Shown: positions 1 through 9,997 of the stretch, in pieces
Layout: each line of letters starts with the position of its first letter
How positions within the stretch are numbered: the first letter of the stretch is position 1
From: Collybia mongolica
Lineage: Eukaryota; Basidiomycota; Agaricomycetes; Agaricales; Clitocybaceae
NCBI GenBank assembly: GCA_013420905.1
Contig: JAAXNY010000007.1
Span: 62,001 to 126,000, forward strand
Length of the DNA stretch: 64,000 bases
Direction of reading: 5' to 3'
Program-made: the position numbers and the translations under genes
Notes under the pieces: model-generated
What the model saw: the letters and a program-made list of their open reading frames with translations, nothing else
Database searches by the model: none
Told to the model about the DNA's origin: nothing

Positions 1-800
1 GGTTATGGATCTATGGGTCAGGGGAACAATATCTGTTGGAATACCTGTGCCATGGGCTAATTACTGTAAAAAATGATACAGGCACAGAAAAATGGTAGTT
101 GATAGTTGTAAATGCAACCCTATGTCATGCTGTGCTAACCCAAGGTTGGCCAGAATGAGATCTTGCAGAGGTACCCAAAGGCATATTTAAGAAGTCAGGT
201 AAAGGCTGTCTACTTACCTAGCAGAGGGGAATACTCTGCAGATCCTCTGCTAGGGGTCTCAATTCTATATACTTATTCTAGATATAGCTATGAAGTCCCA
301 TTGTTGCCATGTGGCTCAGGGTTACAAGGTATATATATTATATACAAGCAAGTCATTGTGCTCTGATGGTTATGCAATAAGTAAGGCATATGAGTGGCAA
401 TACTGGGCATCACAATAGAAGGGTGTACACGTGCCAATGGCAAGAGGTGCTGATAGCAGAGGTGTGCTGACAGCAGGGTATCTGATGAACAATGAGTGAA
501 TGTTGATATTGAGAGTTGTGATAGTATATTGGGCATTCCCCCTACAATTTTATGGAAAAGGTACATATAATTCCACAGGTGTTGGGGATCTGACCCACAC
601 TCTAACCCAGGTGAGTCTAATTTCAAGCACTCATGGCAAGTAATTGCCAAGATCACAGGTAGTTAACAGATATAAATGTCACATACAATATGAGCACCTC
701 AATGTCTACCCATAGATTAGTAGTTGCTCATATACTTTCCTTCAAGCAAGGGCCTATCATGCCAAAATAAAGTCATACATATTATTTGGATTAGCAATTG
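1..800. other. No recognisable gene
   Basis: AT-rich sequence. Short open frames occur on both strands, but none has a recognisable domain, and I see no splice pattern joining them. Nothing is called. Confidence 0.5.
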
Positions 801-806
801 TGCCAA

Positions 807-1181
807 TTAGTGGGATAAAGCATTGTGTGGCACCGTGCCAAAGGCACGGGTCTTTAGCTTGTCATAGTATAAGGCCCATTTACACCAAGCATTAGGTGTT
901 GAACATTTGTCAGCATTGGTAGAATAGCCATAAGTTTGCGGAGGGTCGATTTGAACGGATAAGGGATATTCAGAAATCTTGTGGTGGCATGTGATGGTAT
1001 GATTCAGGGAAGAGACAACCTTCAGTTGTCCAAGAGTGACACTTGCAAAAAAATATTCGCAAGTGTGTTGATAGAAAGCCTTGGATACGAAGGAACAGGA
1101 TTTCAAGGTGAACATATTGTCATGGATGTATTTGATGATTTCATAAATGATATCGGGAGGGACTGGAGCTGATAGGACCAT
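807..1181 (-). pseudogene. F-box gene fragment
   Basis: The minus-strand frame from an ATG at 1181 opens with a residue pattern (MVLSAPVPPDIIYEIIKYI) closely resembling the start of the intact F-box gene at 46118-44873 (MVLSMEVPQDIIIEIIDIL). It is followed by an F-box-like LKSCSFVSKAF stretch, as in LKTCTSVSHSF of that gene. F-box proteins bind Skp1 and recruit substrates to SCF ubiquitin ligases. After about 75 residues the similarity fades and there is no LRR-like remainder, so this is probably a truncated copy. It lies beside the inverted segment that recurs near 43.2 kb, which suggests it was carried along or cut by that rearrangement. Confidence 0.5.
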
Positions 1182-1289
1182 GGGTGAAGCTGGGAGGTGT
1201 ATTAAAAACGCCTTTGACAATCCTAGTGGGTCTTGGCCATGACTTTCACTGTACCTGGGATGGTGGAAGGTGCACTGGGTTTAGGGTGA

Positions 1290-1385
1290 TGCTGATGGTT
1301 AACGCCAGGGGCTCACACCGGAGGATTCCATGAAATCAACTGGTACAGTCAGGTCGTGTGAATATACCTCACACGTGCTGAAAAG
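1290..1385 (+). repeat. Segment b, left copy (inverted at 43185-43255)
   Basis: About 65 bases around 1306-1370 (GGCTCACACCGGAGGATTCC and what follows) match the reverse complement of 43190-43250 with a few substitutions. This is the outermost visible piece of the inverted arrangement b-a-R on the left and R-a-b on the right. Confidence 0.7.
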
Positions 1386-1504
1386 ATAATCAAATTCGCA
1401 GTCCGAAGCCGGATTAGATTCTTAGATCATTCTTCAGCTATTTCTACATCTCCCCAATCCTTATGCCTCTTGTATCCTTGATGGTCTTGAGGTAAGCACC
1501 ATCA

Positions 1505-2332
1505 CGATGCGCATGGGCTGATATCCTGATGCGGGAAATCCCAATGGAATCGCAGAATCAGGACCACTATTTGTGGAAGATCCTGCTATAGTAAATGGGG
1601 AGAGAAATCAAACTATTGTCGGGATTTCCATGAGATGGGCGCATTGATGAACAGGCAAACTTTTGTTTATAAGATTAGCAATAGAAATGGATGGATTTTC
1701 TTCCCATGGCAGGGCCCAGTTTAGGCCGAGAATATTACAATCTTGCTTGAACTTTCATTGGCTGGGAAAGGCCAAGGAAAGTTATTTGCCGTAATGCAAA
1801 GGAAACGTTAGGATTTGTGGCACAAAGTTTTCTGCCACACAATACCACATCAACATTTGATATTTGCCTTGACTGGCCCCAGCTTGAACACACGAAGAAA
1901 AGGAATAGATGGCATCCACCTATCCTCCCCATGAAAACAATGAATTTCAACTAGCTTAGCTCAGCGGGGGCCGTTCAAGGAAAGTTAAACATGGCCTCCA
2001 ACTATCCCTATTACGAAAACAATACATGACATCCACCTGGCCTCGAAAAGGGCAGACTATGATAAGGAAAATATGTCGTGCTGTGTTCAAGGCCAAGAGA
2101 GGTTACTTTTTGCCAGCCTGGTAAGCAGAAGGGAATAAAATCAGGCCTGGTACTTTCATAGTCGCAAAATGTTAATTAATATCTTGGAGGAAAAGGAAAA
2201 CTAGCCCGGTATGTACTTCCCAATGGAAAGGAAAACCTCTTGGTAGGAGATTTGTGTATTGTTTATACCAGAGTCTCAACTACATGAAGATATGGGCGGA
2301 CACGATGTATGGGCCTGCAAAACAGTGGCACA
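1505..2332 (+). repeat. Segment a, left copy (inverted at 42076-42905)
   Basis: Roughly 830 bp are nearly identical to the reverse complement of 42076-42905. Both copies contain the same 71-codon open frame (1950-1735 minus; 42457-42672 plus), but I see no domain in it. I found no TG..CA termini or target duplication, so the segment is not assigned to an element class. At 2332 it passes straight into R copy 1. In the right copy about 780 bp of other sequence separates a from R. Confidence 0.75.
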
Positions 2333-3010
2333 CGTCACGGAATGTACCAAGCTTATGTTATCACATAATTCAACTTCCCAGACCGTCACAACTGGTGCTT
2401 GCAGATTCGTGACTTTTTTGTCAACCTCCTCCTCGCAACCTAACCACCATGCTCACCATTCCATGCTGGACGTCGGACTTGAGTTGAGCTCTGCATAATC
2501 CCTTCCTATGAACTGTCTATCTATTCTGGTGAAAAATCACCATTGCTGGCCCATTTTGTTCCAAGCAAATCCCATCATACTGTCACTCCCGTTCCTTTGC
2601 CCTGGACTTGCAAACATCAACCCCCATGTACAATTTTCAGTGATCTCACGCTCAACACTGGAAGATCCTGTGATGGGCTATCGCATTCTCTCCTTGTCCA
2701 TCTCTGTAGATCTCACGCATGTCATTAGACAATCCTGGGATGTAGTCGTGATTTCCACCCCACTGGTCAAGCTCAGTGGTCTCGTGTCAATTGGCACTAG
2801 AAGATCCTGAGCATTGTCTATGGTATCATTCGTGGCCCATCCCAGTGAATGCCGCACACATTCCTGGAAGATCCTGGAACGTACGTACCTGTACCTTTGT
2901 CCTAGTCCACCTTGGCAATTTTGTATTCAACACTAGGATACTCCCTCACGGACCTTTTCAGTGATCTTGCAAGGGTCTTTTGCCTTCCTGTACGTACCAT
3001 TCGTTGTTGT
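2333..3010 (+). repeat. Repeat R, copy 1
   Basis: Shares long near-identical stretches with R copies at 7040-8240 (inverted), 24120-25405, 30140-31140 and 40070-41460 (inverted). Internally it is built of degenerate units of about 60-80 bp, each carrying GTGATCTCGCGC-like and TGCTGGAAGATCCTG-like halves (units near 2641, 2790 and 2855). The open frames inside recur in every copy but look like by-products of the repeat. This copy runs directly into F-box pseudogene A, as copy 4 runs into F-box B. Confidence 0.8.
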
Positions 3011-3095
3011 CTATTATTTGGTAGCTGATATCCTAACTCCTGTAGCCACTCATCCATGGCCATCCATTCTCTCTGTCCAAACATATTACATGGCC

Positions 3096-4484
3096 ATGAC
3101 CTCAAATACCCTCTGTGTTTTAGGAGTATATGAGCTACTCAATATCATTATGGAACAACCATCCTATAGCAATCTTGCCGTGTTCGCACAGGTTGCCCGG
3201 GTTGTCTCCAACCAGTGCCTCGACGTCTTGTGGAGGCGTCTTCCAACACCTTTCCCACTTCTTGCCCTCCTACCGTCTGTCATTATATTAAAAGGGCAAT
3301 ATGTGAGGGTTCTCCTTCATTCATGTCTTAGAGATGCTAAGCTACTCAATTCAGACTCTTAGTGAAAGGCAAGCCATTCAAGCACACAAGTGGTGAGTCT
3401 TTGACAGCTATGCACAGCATGTCTATTACATCTCTCGTCAATTCTCTTCCACTTTGAATGGGCCCAAGGATCTCGATTCATCTCTATATTGAATGTTACA
3501 AATCGTCAAAGGCCAGCCTCTATTCCCGCATTTGAGGATCATCACCATCCCAGTCCACAACCTGCTCATCACAATCAACTCGTGCCACAATGCTGCACAT
3601 TTGGATACATATTTAGCCAATCTCAGTCCGTTTCTACTCCCCACATTAACACAGGTCAACTTGTTGGGACACCAACACTTGAACTGTCCTGTAAACCAAG
3701 CAATCATCCGATCGCTTTCTATTTCCAGCCCCCAGTTGCGCCAATTCCGCATTGATCAAATCCTTGATTCCTGGATTCTCACACTACTCCCAAATTTCCA
3801 TTATCTCAAGATATTTGATATTGGCTTTGACCCCAACCAGCCCTATTGGAAAACTCTGAGTAATGTGACATACACCCCTGATGTCCTCATTGCCCTTCTC
3901 AAAATGGCCTCCTTGTCGAAATCTTAACAACTCTTTTGATCAATGGCAATAATGCTGAATAAATGAACTTTCCATCCTCCTCCTTCCCGCCAATACCCAA
4001 CATTTCACGAATTGCTTTTAAGGCTTCTAGATGTTCAATCCCGATCAATATATTCACCCTCACTCCAAATCTTACAACCCTTTCCATTTCGACCCAGCAA
4101 CTCCACCCTGAGGACTTAGTGGAACTTGGTTCTACACTATTGGCATGCTCTTCATTATGCAGCTTGGATATTACTACTGTCTGGTTATCTCAACCAGGCA
4201 TGTTTGATCGTACCCTGCTTGCTGCAATAGACTTTGTTTGTCCTCTGAAGGGCCTGCAGCTCGAAGTTCTGATCCTGGAAGCCTATCTGTCTCTAGAGAT
4301 AATAATATCGCATAGTGATGTATGCGAAATATGCTCTGCCTTCCCCAAACTTAAAAAACTCCACCTGTTCAACAAAGCTTACACCAAGTCCTCTTTCTCA
4401 CCTATCGATGCTGGCATGCTGATGGCCCAATCATGCCCTGACCTCGTTGACTTCAAAATCAGTCATTTCCTCAGTGGCGCATGA
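3096..4484 (+). pseudogene. F-box/LRR-like gene, copy A
   Basis: Exon 1 (3096-3302, 69 codons) has an F-box-like core (YELLNIIMEQPSYSNLAVFAQV ... CLDVLW). A donor GTGAGG follows, and exon 2 begins after TTCAG at 3354. Exon 2 is open for an LRR-like region shared with copies B (31261-) and C (16966-). It is broken: TGA at 3394-3396 where copy B has CGA, TGA at 3490-3492 where copy B has CAA, a one-base frameshift near 3915 and a TAA near 3961. The frame then continues to 4484. The first 1.4 kb, including upstream R, is nearly identical to copy B, but the 3' half is quite different, so A or B is chimeric. If functional it would be an SCF substrate adaptor; here it is almost certainly dead. Confidence 0.75.
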
Positions 4485-4489
4485 CACCT

Positions 4490-5190
4490 GCCCCCCCTCG
4501 CCCCGTTCCCAACCGAGACAACATTTTACCCAGTTTGACCTACTCCAATATAGCTCACACAATCAAGTATATGCTGTAATTAGTCTGCTTTTAGTGTATC
4601 AATTCAATATACCACTATTTATTCTCATTATAACACAATGTCAATTGGTAAACTGTCGAATCATTGACTTCAAGGTATAGCAAAAATATTGCTAAAAGAG
4701 GTTGATCAATATGTCAAGAGCATACATAGTGTGACGATACAGTTCAGAGCTACTGCCAAACAAAGCTGTACCCCGATGGATAAACTTCACCAGTAAGAAC
4801 AACCTCCCCCCTTTTTTTGCAAGCAGTGTTCCACTCGGATTGAATGAAAGTACAGTGATTGAATCAGTGTGTTCACCGGCGATATGATAGCGCCGTTTAT
4901 AGATGAGACTTGGGAGTACATTCATGACAAGCTGAGATAGAAAATTGTGTGCTGGGAGTGGCTCAACCCCTCGTAGGGATCAGTCAAACTGTATTGAGGA
5001 GTTGCAATTGCTTTCATGTCTTCTGATCAAAAGAGTCACGTGTCAAGAGGGCAGTCTGGCGTGTCAAGAACAGTGTGCAATTTATAAGTACATGATATTT
5101 ATTTACAGTAATGGATCAAAAGATCTGAGATATAATTGCTGAAGGGCAATTTTGACAAGTGATTGTAGGTGCGTGCATATACGCAGTGTT
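4490..5190. other. Intergenic, no gene seen
   Basis: AT-rich spacer between the converging F-box A and the minus-strand gene ending at 5196. No domain, repeat or RNA structure was recognised. Confidence 0.5.
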
Positions 5191-5195
5191 CACCA

Positions 5196-6386
5196 TTATA
5201 AACCAATTTGTAAACTCTGTTGTTGCCGGATTCCAAGGCCTCCATACAACAGCAAGCTACGCTCCAAAGCCTTGCAGCCATCCGAAAGTTGGTGTAGGAT
5301 TATAGAGCAAGGGAGAGGCCCGTCAATCAAAAGAGGCTCTATAGCAATGATACATAGTGCGTTGGTAGACTTTTGAAGTTGATCCAAGTCCTGACAAATA
5401 GCCCCCACAATACTTCTCATTGCTTTGGTATGGTTCCCAACAGTGGATAGAGTTTTAAGTCTCCCAGAAACATCATCCAGGTGGCTGCGGTTTCCACCTA
5501 AACGTGTCCATAGTCTCTGCAAAAGTTCACCAAATTCCACCTCAGTTGCGTGGTTCTCATCTTCAACAAGATTGATGACACCATGTATGTGTTGTTCGAG
5601 GTAGAGTACAGAGTTGTTGGTTAAGGAGTTATAATGATGGAGAGTTGTGATGAGACCCTCAATGGTTTTGATGGAGTGTAAAAAGTACTCTTGAGCAGGA
5701 GTTTTACACCTTTCAAAAGTAGCACCAATTCGGCAGAACTGCTTAGTGATATATCCCAAGGTTGATTCCTCTGATTGAATAACACTTATTGCATGGGAGG
5801 CTGAGCTGACAATGCTGATGACGATAAGCATAAGCATAAGTTCAGATTAAAGTTCAAGTGGTAAAGGGTCTTACGCCATCATAGAAACAGAAACTCGTGC
5901 AATATATGCGGTGAGGTTTTCTCAACTCGTGTACCCGCCTTCAATGATAGCTTGCAATAATTCAACAATCGCAGCTCTATGCTTGACGTTGCTATTTCTG
6001 ACAAGAACTATCAAGTCTCGGATGGCCTCAACCACCAAACAAACATCAGAAATGACTCCATCAGCAACGGAGGTTGTGGCATGTAGGGATATTATTTGTT
6101 TAAATTTGTTTTCAACTGCTGCAGATAGTTGGGCGTAGTTGCGAGTGGCATCCCAACAAAGCGCTGTGGAAGACAGACCAGGAATCCAACAGATAAAGCT
6201 GTTGTTCTGGCAGGGTGTGGGAGTGACTGGAAGGATAGCTTTGGTGCAAAAAAAACTTGTGCGGATGGGGCCAGGTAAGTGGCAGAGTGGTACCATGATG
6301 AGAAAATGTAAGGTCCAGATCAAGTTGTTTGTCAACAAGATCATGGTGCACAAGAGAAATAATCCAAAAGAGATGCTGATACGCAT
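5196..6386 (-). pseudogene. Membrane-anchored helical protein of unknown function, broken
   Basis: The minus-strand exon from ATG 6386 starts with a strongly hydrophobic segment (ISFGLFLLCTMILL), then a Pro/Cys-containing stretch and amphipathic helix (NYAQLSAAVENKFKQIIS). The frame meets TGA at 5924-5922 but continues in phase through ENLTAYIARVSVSMMA to a donor near 5872. After an intron of about 70 nt the frame resumes (SIVSSASHAISVIQ) and is helical to 5196. This resembles a large mushroom family of unknown function with one N-terminal hydrophobic segment and long helices. The TGA fits loss of an Arg CGA codon. A further upstream exon (MSNTSDHFVP, about 6695-6579) may belong, but no joining splice sites were proven. 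Confidence 0.55.
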
Positions 6387-6804
6387 TCAAATTAAAGTGA
6401 GATGGGAGTGGGAAAGATGTGGAAGGAGGAAGAGTACTAGTGGTAGAGCAATTGTTAAAGGCAACTTAGTGTGACATGGAATCTTGTATGTCCCGTGATG
6501 TGACAGAGTGGAAGAGTGGCTAGCAAAGAGAACCCACAGGCAAAATTACTGGGATATGGTACAACAAGGGGGTATAGACTAGGTTTCGGCAAGAGCTCTT
6601 GCACTGACGTTAGGGAGTGAAGGAGAGGTCAAGTCCTGACAAGAAGCTGGTTGGGAAGAAAAGTCTGGAACAAAATGATCTGAGGTGTTACTCATAGCCT
6701 GAGTGTTTGGATATTCAAAAGTGATTACCTCAGGACTTTCCAGCGGCGTGCGAGATTGGTGGAATGAAAAAACAAGCTGATGGACGAAGGCAGCTTGGCA
6801 AAGG

Positions 6805-6850
6805 TACAATTGAGGATCTTCCAGCAATGGGCGCGAGATCACTAGATTGA
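6805..6850 (-). repeat. Single R-type motif upstream of the minus-strand gene
   Basis: A lone unit reads, on the minus strand, GTGATCTCGCGCCCATTGC followed by TGGAAGATCCTC. It matches the unit core of repeat R but is not part of a full R copy. It points toward the gene at 6386-5196, the same relative orientation as the motifs upstream of the F-box copies. Confidence 0.6.
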
Positions 6851-7039
6851 CTAACACAGCGGGCTCAACGAAGTTTAGTCAAAAATGGGTGCAGGGTTAC
6901 TTTGGGAAGCAAGGACGGCGAAAATGACGAGGTCATTCCACTATAATGCAGCCACCAGATACTACTTGAAAGGTTTCTATGGCAGATTGCCATCATGAAC
7001 CAACAAGGAAAGATAGGAGTACATTCATATGTGACATTC

Positions 7040-8240
7040 CATGCCGAGGCAAATTAGGAATGATGTGATGAGTACATCCCAGGACCTTCTGGTACCACGC
7101 ACAAGATCACTGAGATAGACCGGAGTGGCAAGTGGAAGTCCAGGTACGTTCCAGGACATTCCAATGGCATGCGCAAGATCACAGAGGCGGGCCAGGGGAG
7201 AATATATTTACGCATCCCAGGGACCCTTGCAAGATCACTGAAAAGGACTGTGAGGGAGTATCCTAGTGTTGAATACAAAATTGCCAAGGTGGACTAGGAC
7301 AAAGGTACAGGTATGTACGTTCCAGGATCTTCCAGGAATGTGCGCGGCATTCACTGGGATGGGCCATGAATGATACCATAGACAATGCTCAGGATCTTCT
7401 AGTGCCAATTGACACGAGACCACTGAGCTTGACCAGTGGGGTGGAAATCACGACTACATCCCAGGATTGTCTAATGACATGCGTGAGATCTACAGAGATG
7501 GACAAGGAGAGAATGCGATAGCCCATCACAGGATCTTCCAGTGTTGAGCGTGAGATCACTGAAAATTGTACATGGGGGTTGATGTTTGCAAGTCCAGGGC
7601 AAAGGAACAGGAGCGACAGTATGATGGGATTTGCTTGGAACAAAATGGGCCAGCAATGGTGATTTTTCACCAGAATAGATAGACGGTTCATAGGAAGGGA
7701 TTATGCAGAGCTCAACTCAAGTCCGACGTCCAGCATGGAATGGTGAGCATGGTGGTCAGGTTGCGAGGAGGAGGTTGACAAAAAAGTCACGAATCTGCAA
7801 GCACCAGTTGTGACGGTCTGGGAAGTTGAATTATGTGATAACATAAGCTTGGTACATTCTGTGACTGTGACTGTGACTGGGCTCAGGTCGAAGTTCAAGT
7901 CCAGTGGTCCAGGCCTCAGGCCTCAGTACTTGGTATGCAGTTCTCAGCAATGAACCCAAAATGATCTCACGTCCATTGCTGAGAGTTCAGACTTTAACAA
8001 CTTCTCACCCCTCATTGGTCTTCATGCTAGTGGTCTCGTGCCCATTGCTGGTAGATCCTAGTAGGCCAGTACTTGCTCTCATGGAGGCTTATCACCACTA
8101 GTAGTGATCCCTGTGGTCGCTGTCAAGGTTCTTAAGCTAGTGGTCTCGCCTCTGCTGCTGGGAGATCCCATCAAGCCAGTGCCTGCTCTCACAGCTCATT
8201 CCCACTGGAGGTGGTCTCGCACTTGCCGCTAGAAGGTCCT
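7040..8240 (-). repeat. Repeat R, copy 2 (inverted)
   Basis: Inverted copy of R, closely matching 24120-25405 and 40070-41460, with units containing AGGATCTTCCAG near 7330, 7391 and 7531. From 7904 to 8240 it continues into units (GCTAGTGGTCTCGTGCCCA) shared with 30140-30460. There is no coding domain. Closely similar but more degenerate material continues toward 8450. Confidence 0.8.
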
Positions 8241-8750
8241 TGACTCTTTGGCTCATTATCAACAATTTTACGCCCCTCTCTGGTCCTCAAGCTAGTAGTT
8301 TGGCACCCATAGCTGGTATAAGCCAGTGCCTGCTTTCATGGCTTGAGGTTTCCACTAGTCATTGTCTTGTGCTCTCCTCCAGAATACACTTGACTTTTCA
8401 GCCCACTATCGATGGTTTTACTCCCCTCCTAGGTCCCTCTTTGCTGGAGGAATCTGGATTACTGTTTCCTTTGTTCACTCGCTCATCCTTGTATCTCGGT
8501 ATATTGCCTGGATGTGCATCTCGCTCTTTACTTGCTTCACCAATTTGAAAAGCTGCAACGATCTCACATTCTCCCCTGTGTACATGTCCTGTATTTATCG
8601 TTATGATAATCGCTGAAAGATACTGCTCTGTGAGCTACTACCCTTTCCACTAAACATATTCCCCTTCATCTGGGATTTCACCAGCCACAAGTTCCTCCCA
8701 AGTAACAACTGCAAAAATCGCTTGTCTCTGTATCTATAGTAGGCACAGCC
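8241..8750. other. Degenerate R-like DNA, no gene
   Basis: Contains weakly recognisable R units (CTGGTCCTCAAGCTAGTAG, CTCCTAGGTCCC) that lose similarity toward 8500. No coding domain. Confidence 0.4.
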
Positions 8751-8755
8751 TCACT

Positions 8756-9300
8756 TCATTTGATTATCTCAAATTCTTCTTCTTTGCCACATTTTCCTTC
8801 GGTCTCCTGCGACTTTACAGGCATAATTTGTTTGGAAGACTTCGCTATTTTTGCTGCCTTCACACCAAGTTCTACCTTGCATTTGCTCCCGATTAAGATC
8901 CACTCGGAAGATACCTTCTGCTCTCGCAGTGAGCTGTAACTGTCCGATTTGTCATGTATCAAAACCTCAGCTGTTGCAACGGCCTCTTTGTATTTGTCTC
9001 AGGTGTGTCTGTTCTCCTGTATGCTGAAATGGCAGGTGATCAGTGGTTGTAAAATTTATTACAACTGCACTTACCACTGATGCACGAAGCGCATGTTGTT
9101 GTAATCACGGGCGTCTGTGATGTCTTCTGTAGTGACCTCACAATTGGCAACACCTTTTCTGAATGATTTTGGGGCTCAGACATGATCAATGTCACAGTTT
9201 CAACATAAATGATCTTACTCTGAGGCTGAATAGGGAGTTTTTGTATGCATAGTCTGTAGGCTGAGAAGGAGTATGGAGTATATTCAATTTTATATGGCAT
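8756..9300 (-). CDS. Small two-exon hypothetical protein (about 155 aa)
   Basis: ATG at 9300 (alternative in-frame ATG 9183). Exon 1 runs 9300-9075 to donor GTAAGT. The acceptor CCTGAG at 8998 gives exon 2, 8997-8756, ending in TGA. The two lengths sum to 468 nt, a whole number of codons, and the joined frame is lysine- and glutamate-rich at the end (KSSKQIMPVKSQETEGKCGK). No domain is recognised. The ATG lies only about 60 bp from the 5' LTR of the gypsy element, so its promoter has been separated from original upstream DNA unless that LTR now supplies it. The splice model is inferred. Confidence 0.45.
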
Positions 9301-9361
9301 TCTGCAACTGTTTTTAAAGGGTAAGGTGAGTGCCTTTGTTACAAGTTAGAAAGGGAAGGTG

Positions 9362-9837
9362 TGTAAGGGGAACTCCATTTCCGCCTTACTTCGCCGATCT
9401 AGCCTTACTTCGCCGATTCGCGACTCAGTCATCCCACCGACTTACGATACAATTTCTCTGCTTACTTCGCGCTCACTCAATTACATTCACTACATCACAC
9501 GTTCATTACCTACACCCACACGCACCCCCACTCTCTACTTCACGCGCAGTTTGCCGCCGGACTTCGCACTTGTTCGGACTATCAAGGGCACGGTCACGTG
9601 ACCTTCGCTAGCCCAACGCGTGTCGTCGTACCGCACCGGGAACGTGTATTTAATGTAGTACTAGGTATATAGCACACCCCCCCTGATGGAGGCTCCTCAG
9701 AGAATTCTCTTAGGGTCCCCTCCACCAGGTGAGTAGTACATATGTCGTACAAGTGAATACATCAACTTAGGATCCCCTCCACCAGCGTCGGCCCGCTCTA
9801 CTAAGTTCGCGCGCACTCTGCCGGAGTTGCCCTTACA
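9362..9837 (+). repeat. 5' LTR
   Basis: 476 bp, TGTAAG...CTTACA. It contains TATATA at 9666-9671, a predicted start region about 30 bp downstream, and an internal 19-base near-repeat (TTAGGGTCCCCTCCACCAG and TTAGGATCCCCTCCACCAG) on either side of a possible 42-nt intron (9729-9770). Confidence 0.95.
9666..9671 (+). promoter_or_regulatory. LTR TATA box
   Basis: TATATA inside the 5' LTR, also present in the 3' LTR. About 30 bp downstream lies AGAGAATTCT (9699-9708), the piece complementary to the predicted primer-binding site. Confidence 0.55.
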
Positions 9838-9839
9838 GT

Positions 9840-9849
9840 AGAATTCTCT
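9840..9849 (+). other. Predicted self-priming primer-binding site
   Basis: AGAATTCTCT, starting two bases after the 5' LTR, is the exact reverse complement of LTR bases 9699-9708 (AGAGAATTCT), which would lie near the RNA 5' end. There is no TGG start typical of tRNA-primed sites. The Tf1/sushi group of chromoviruses is known to prime with its own RNA 5' end. Assignment here is inference from complementarity and position. Confidence 0.6.
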
Positions 9850-9997
9850 CACCAGCAGAGACCGCGACCTCACCGCAGCCATTGCCAAATTCCGATCGGC
9901 AGAAACTGTCAGCTCCGATACAGAATCCGTCAAGACCGCGCAAGAATCGCCCTCTCCACCCTCCTCCGAACTAGAAGTGGAACTCCTACTCCGGCCG

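Noticed and set aside
2508..2810. Recurring 100-codon frame MN[CR]LSILVKNHHCW in R copies as a conserved gene
   Set aside because: Its conservation is explained by the repeat itself; substitutions are not concentrated at third positions as far as I can see, and no domain is present.
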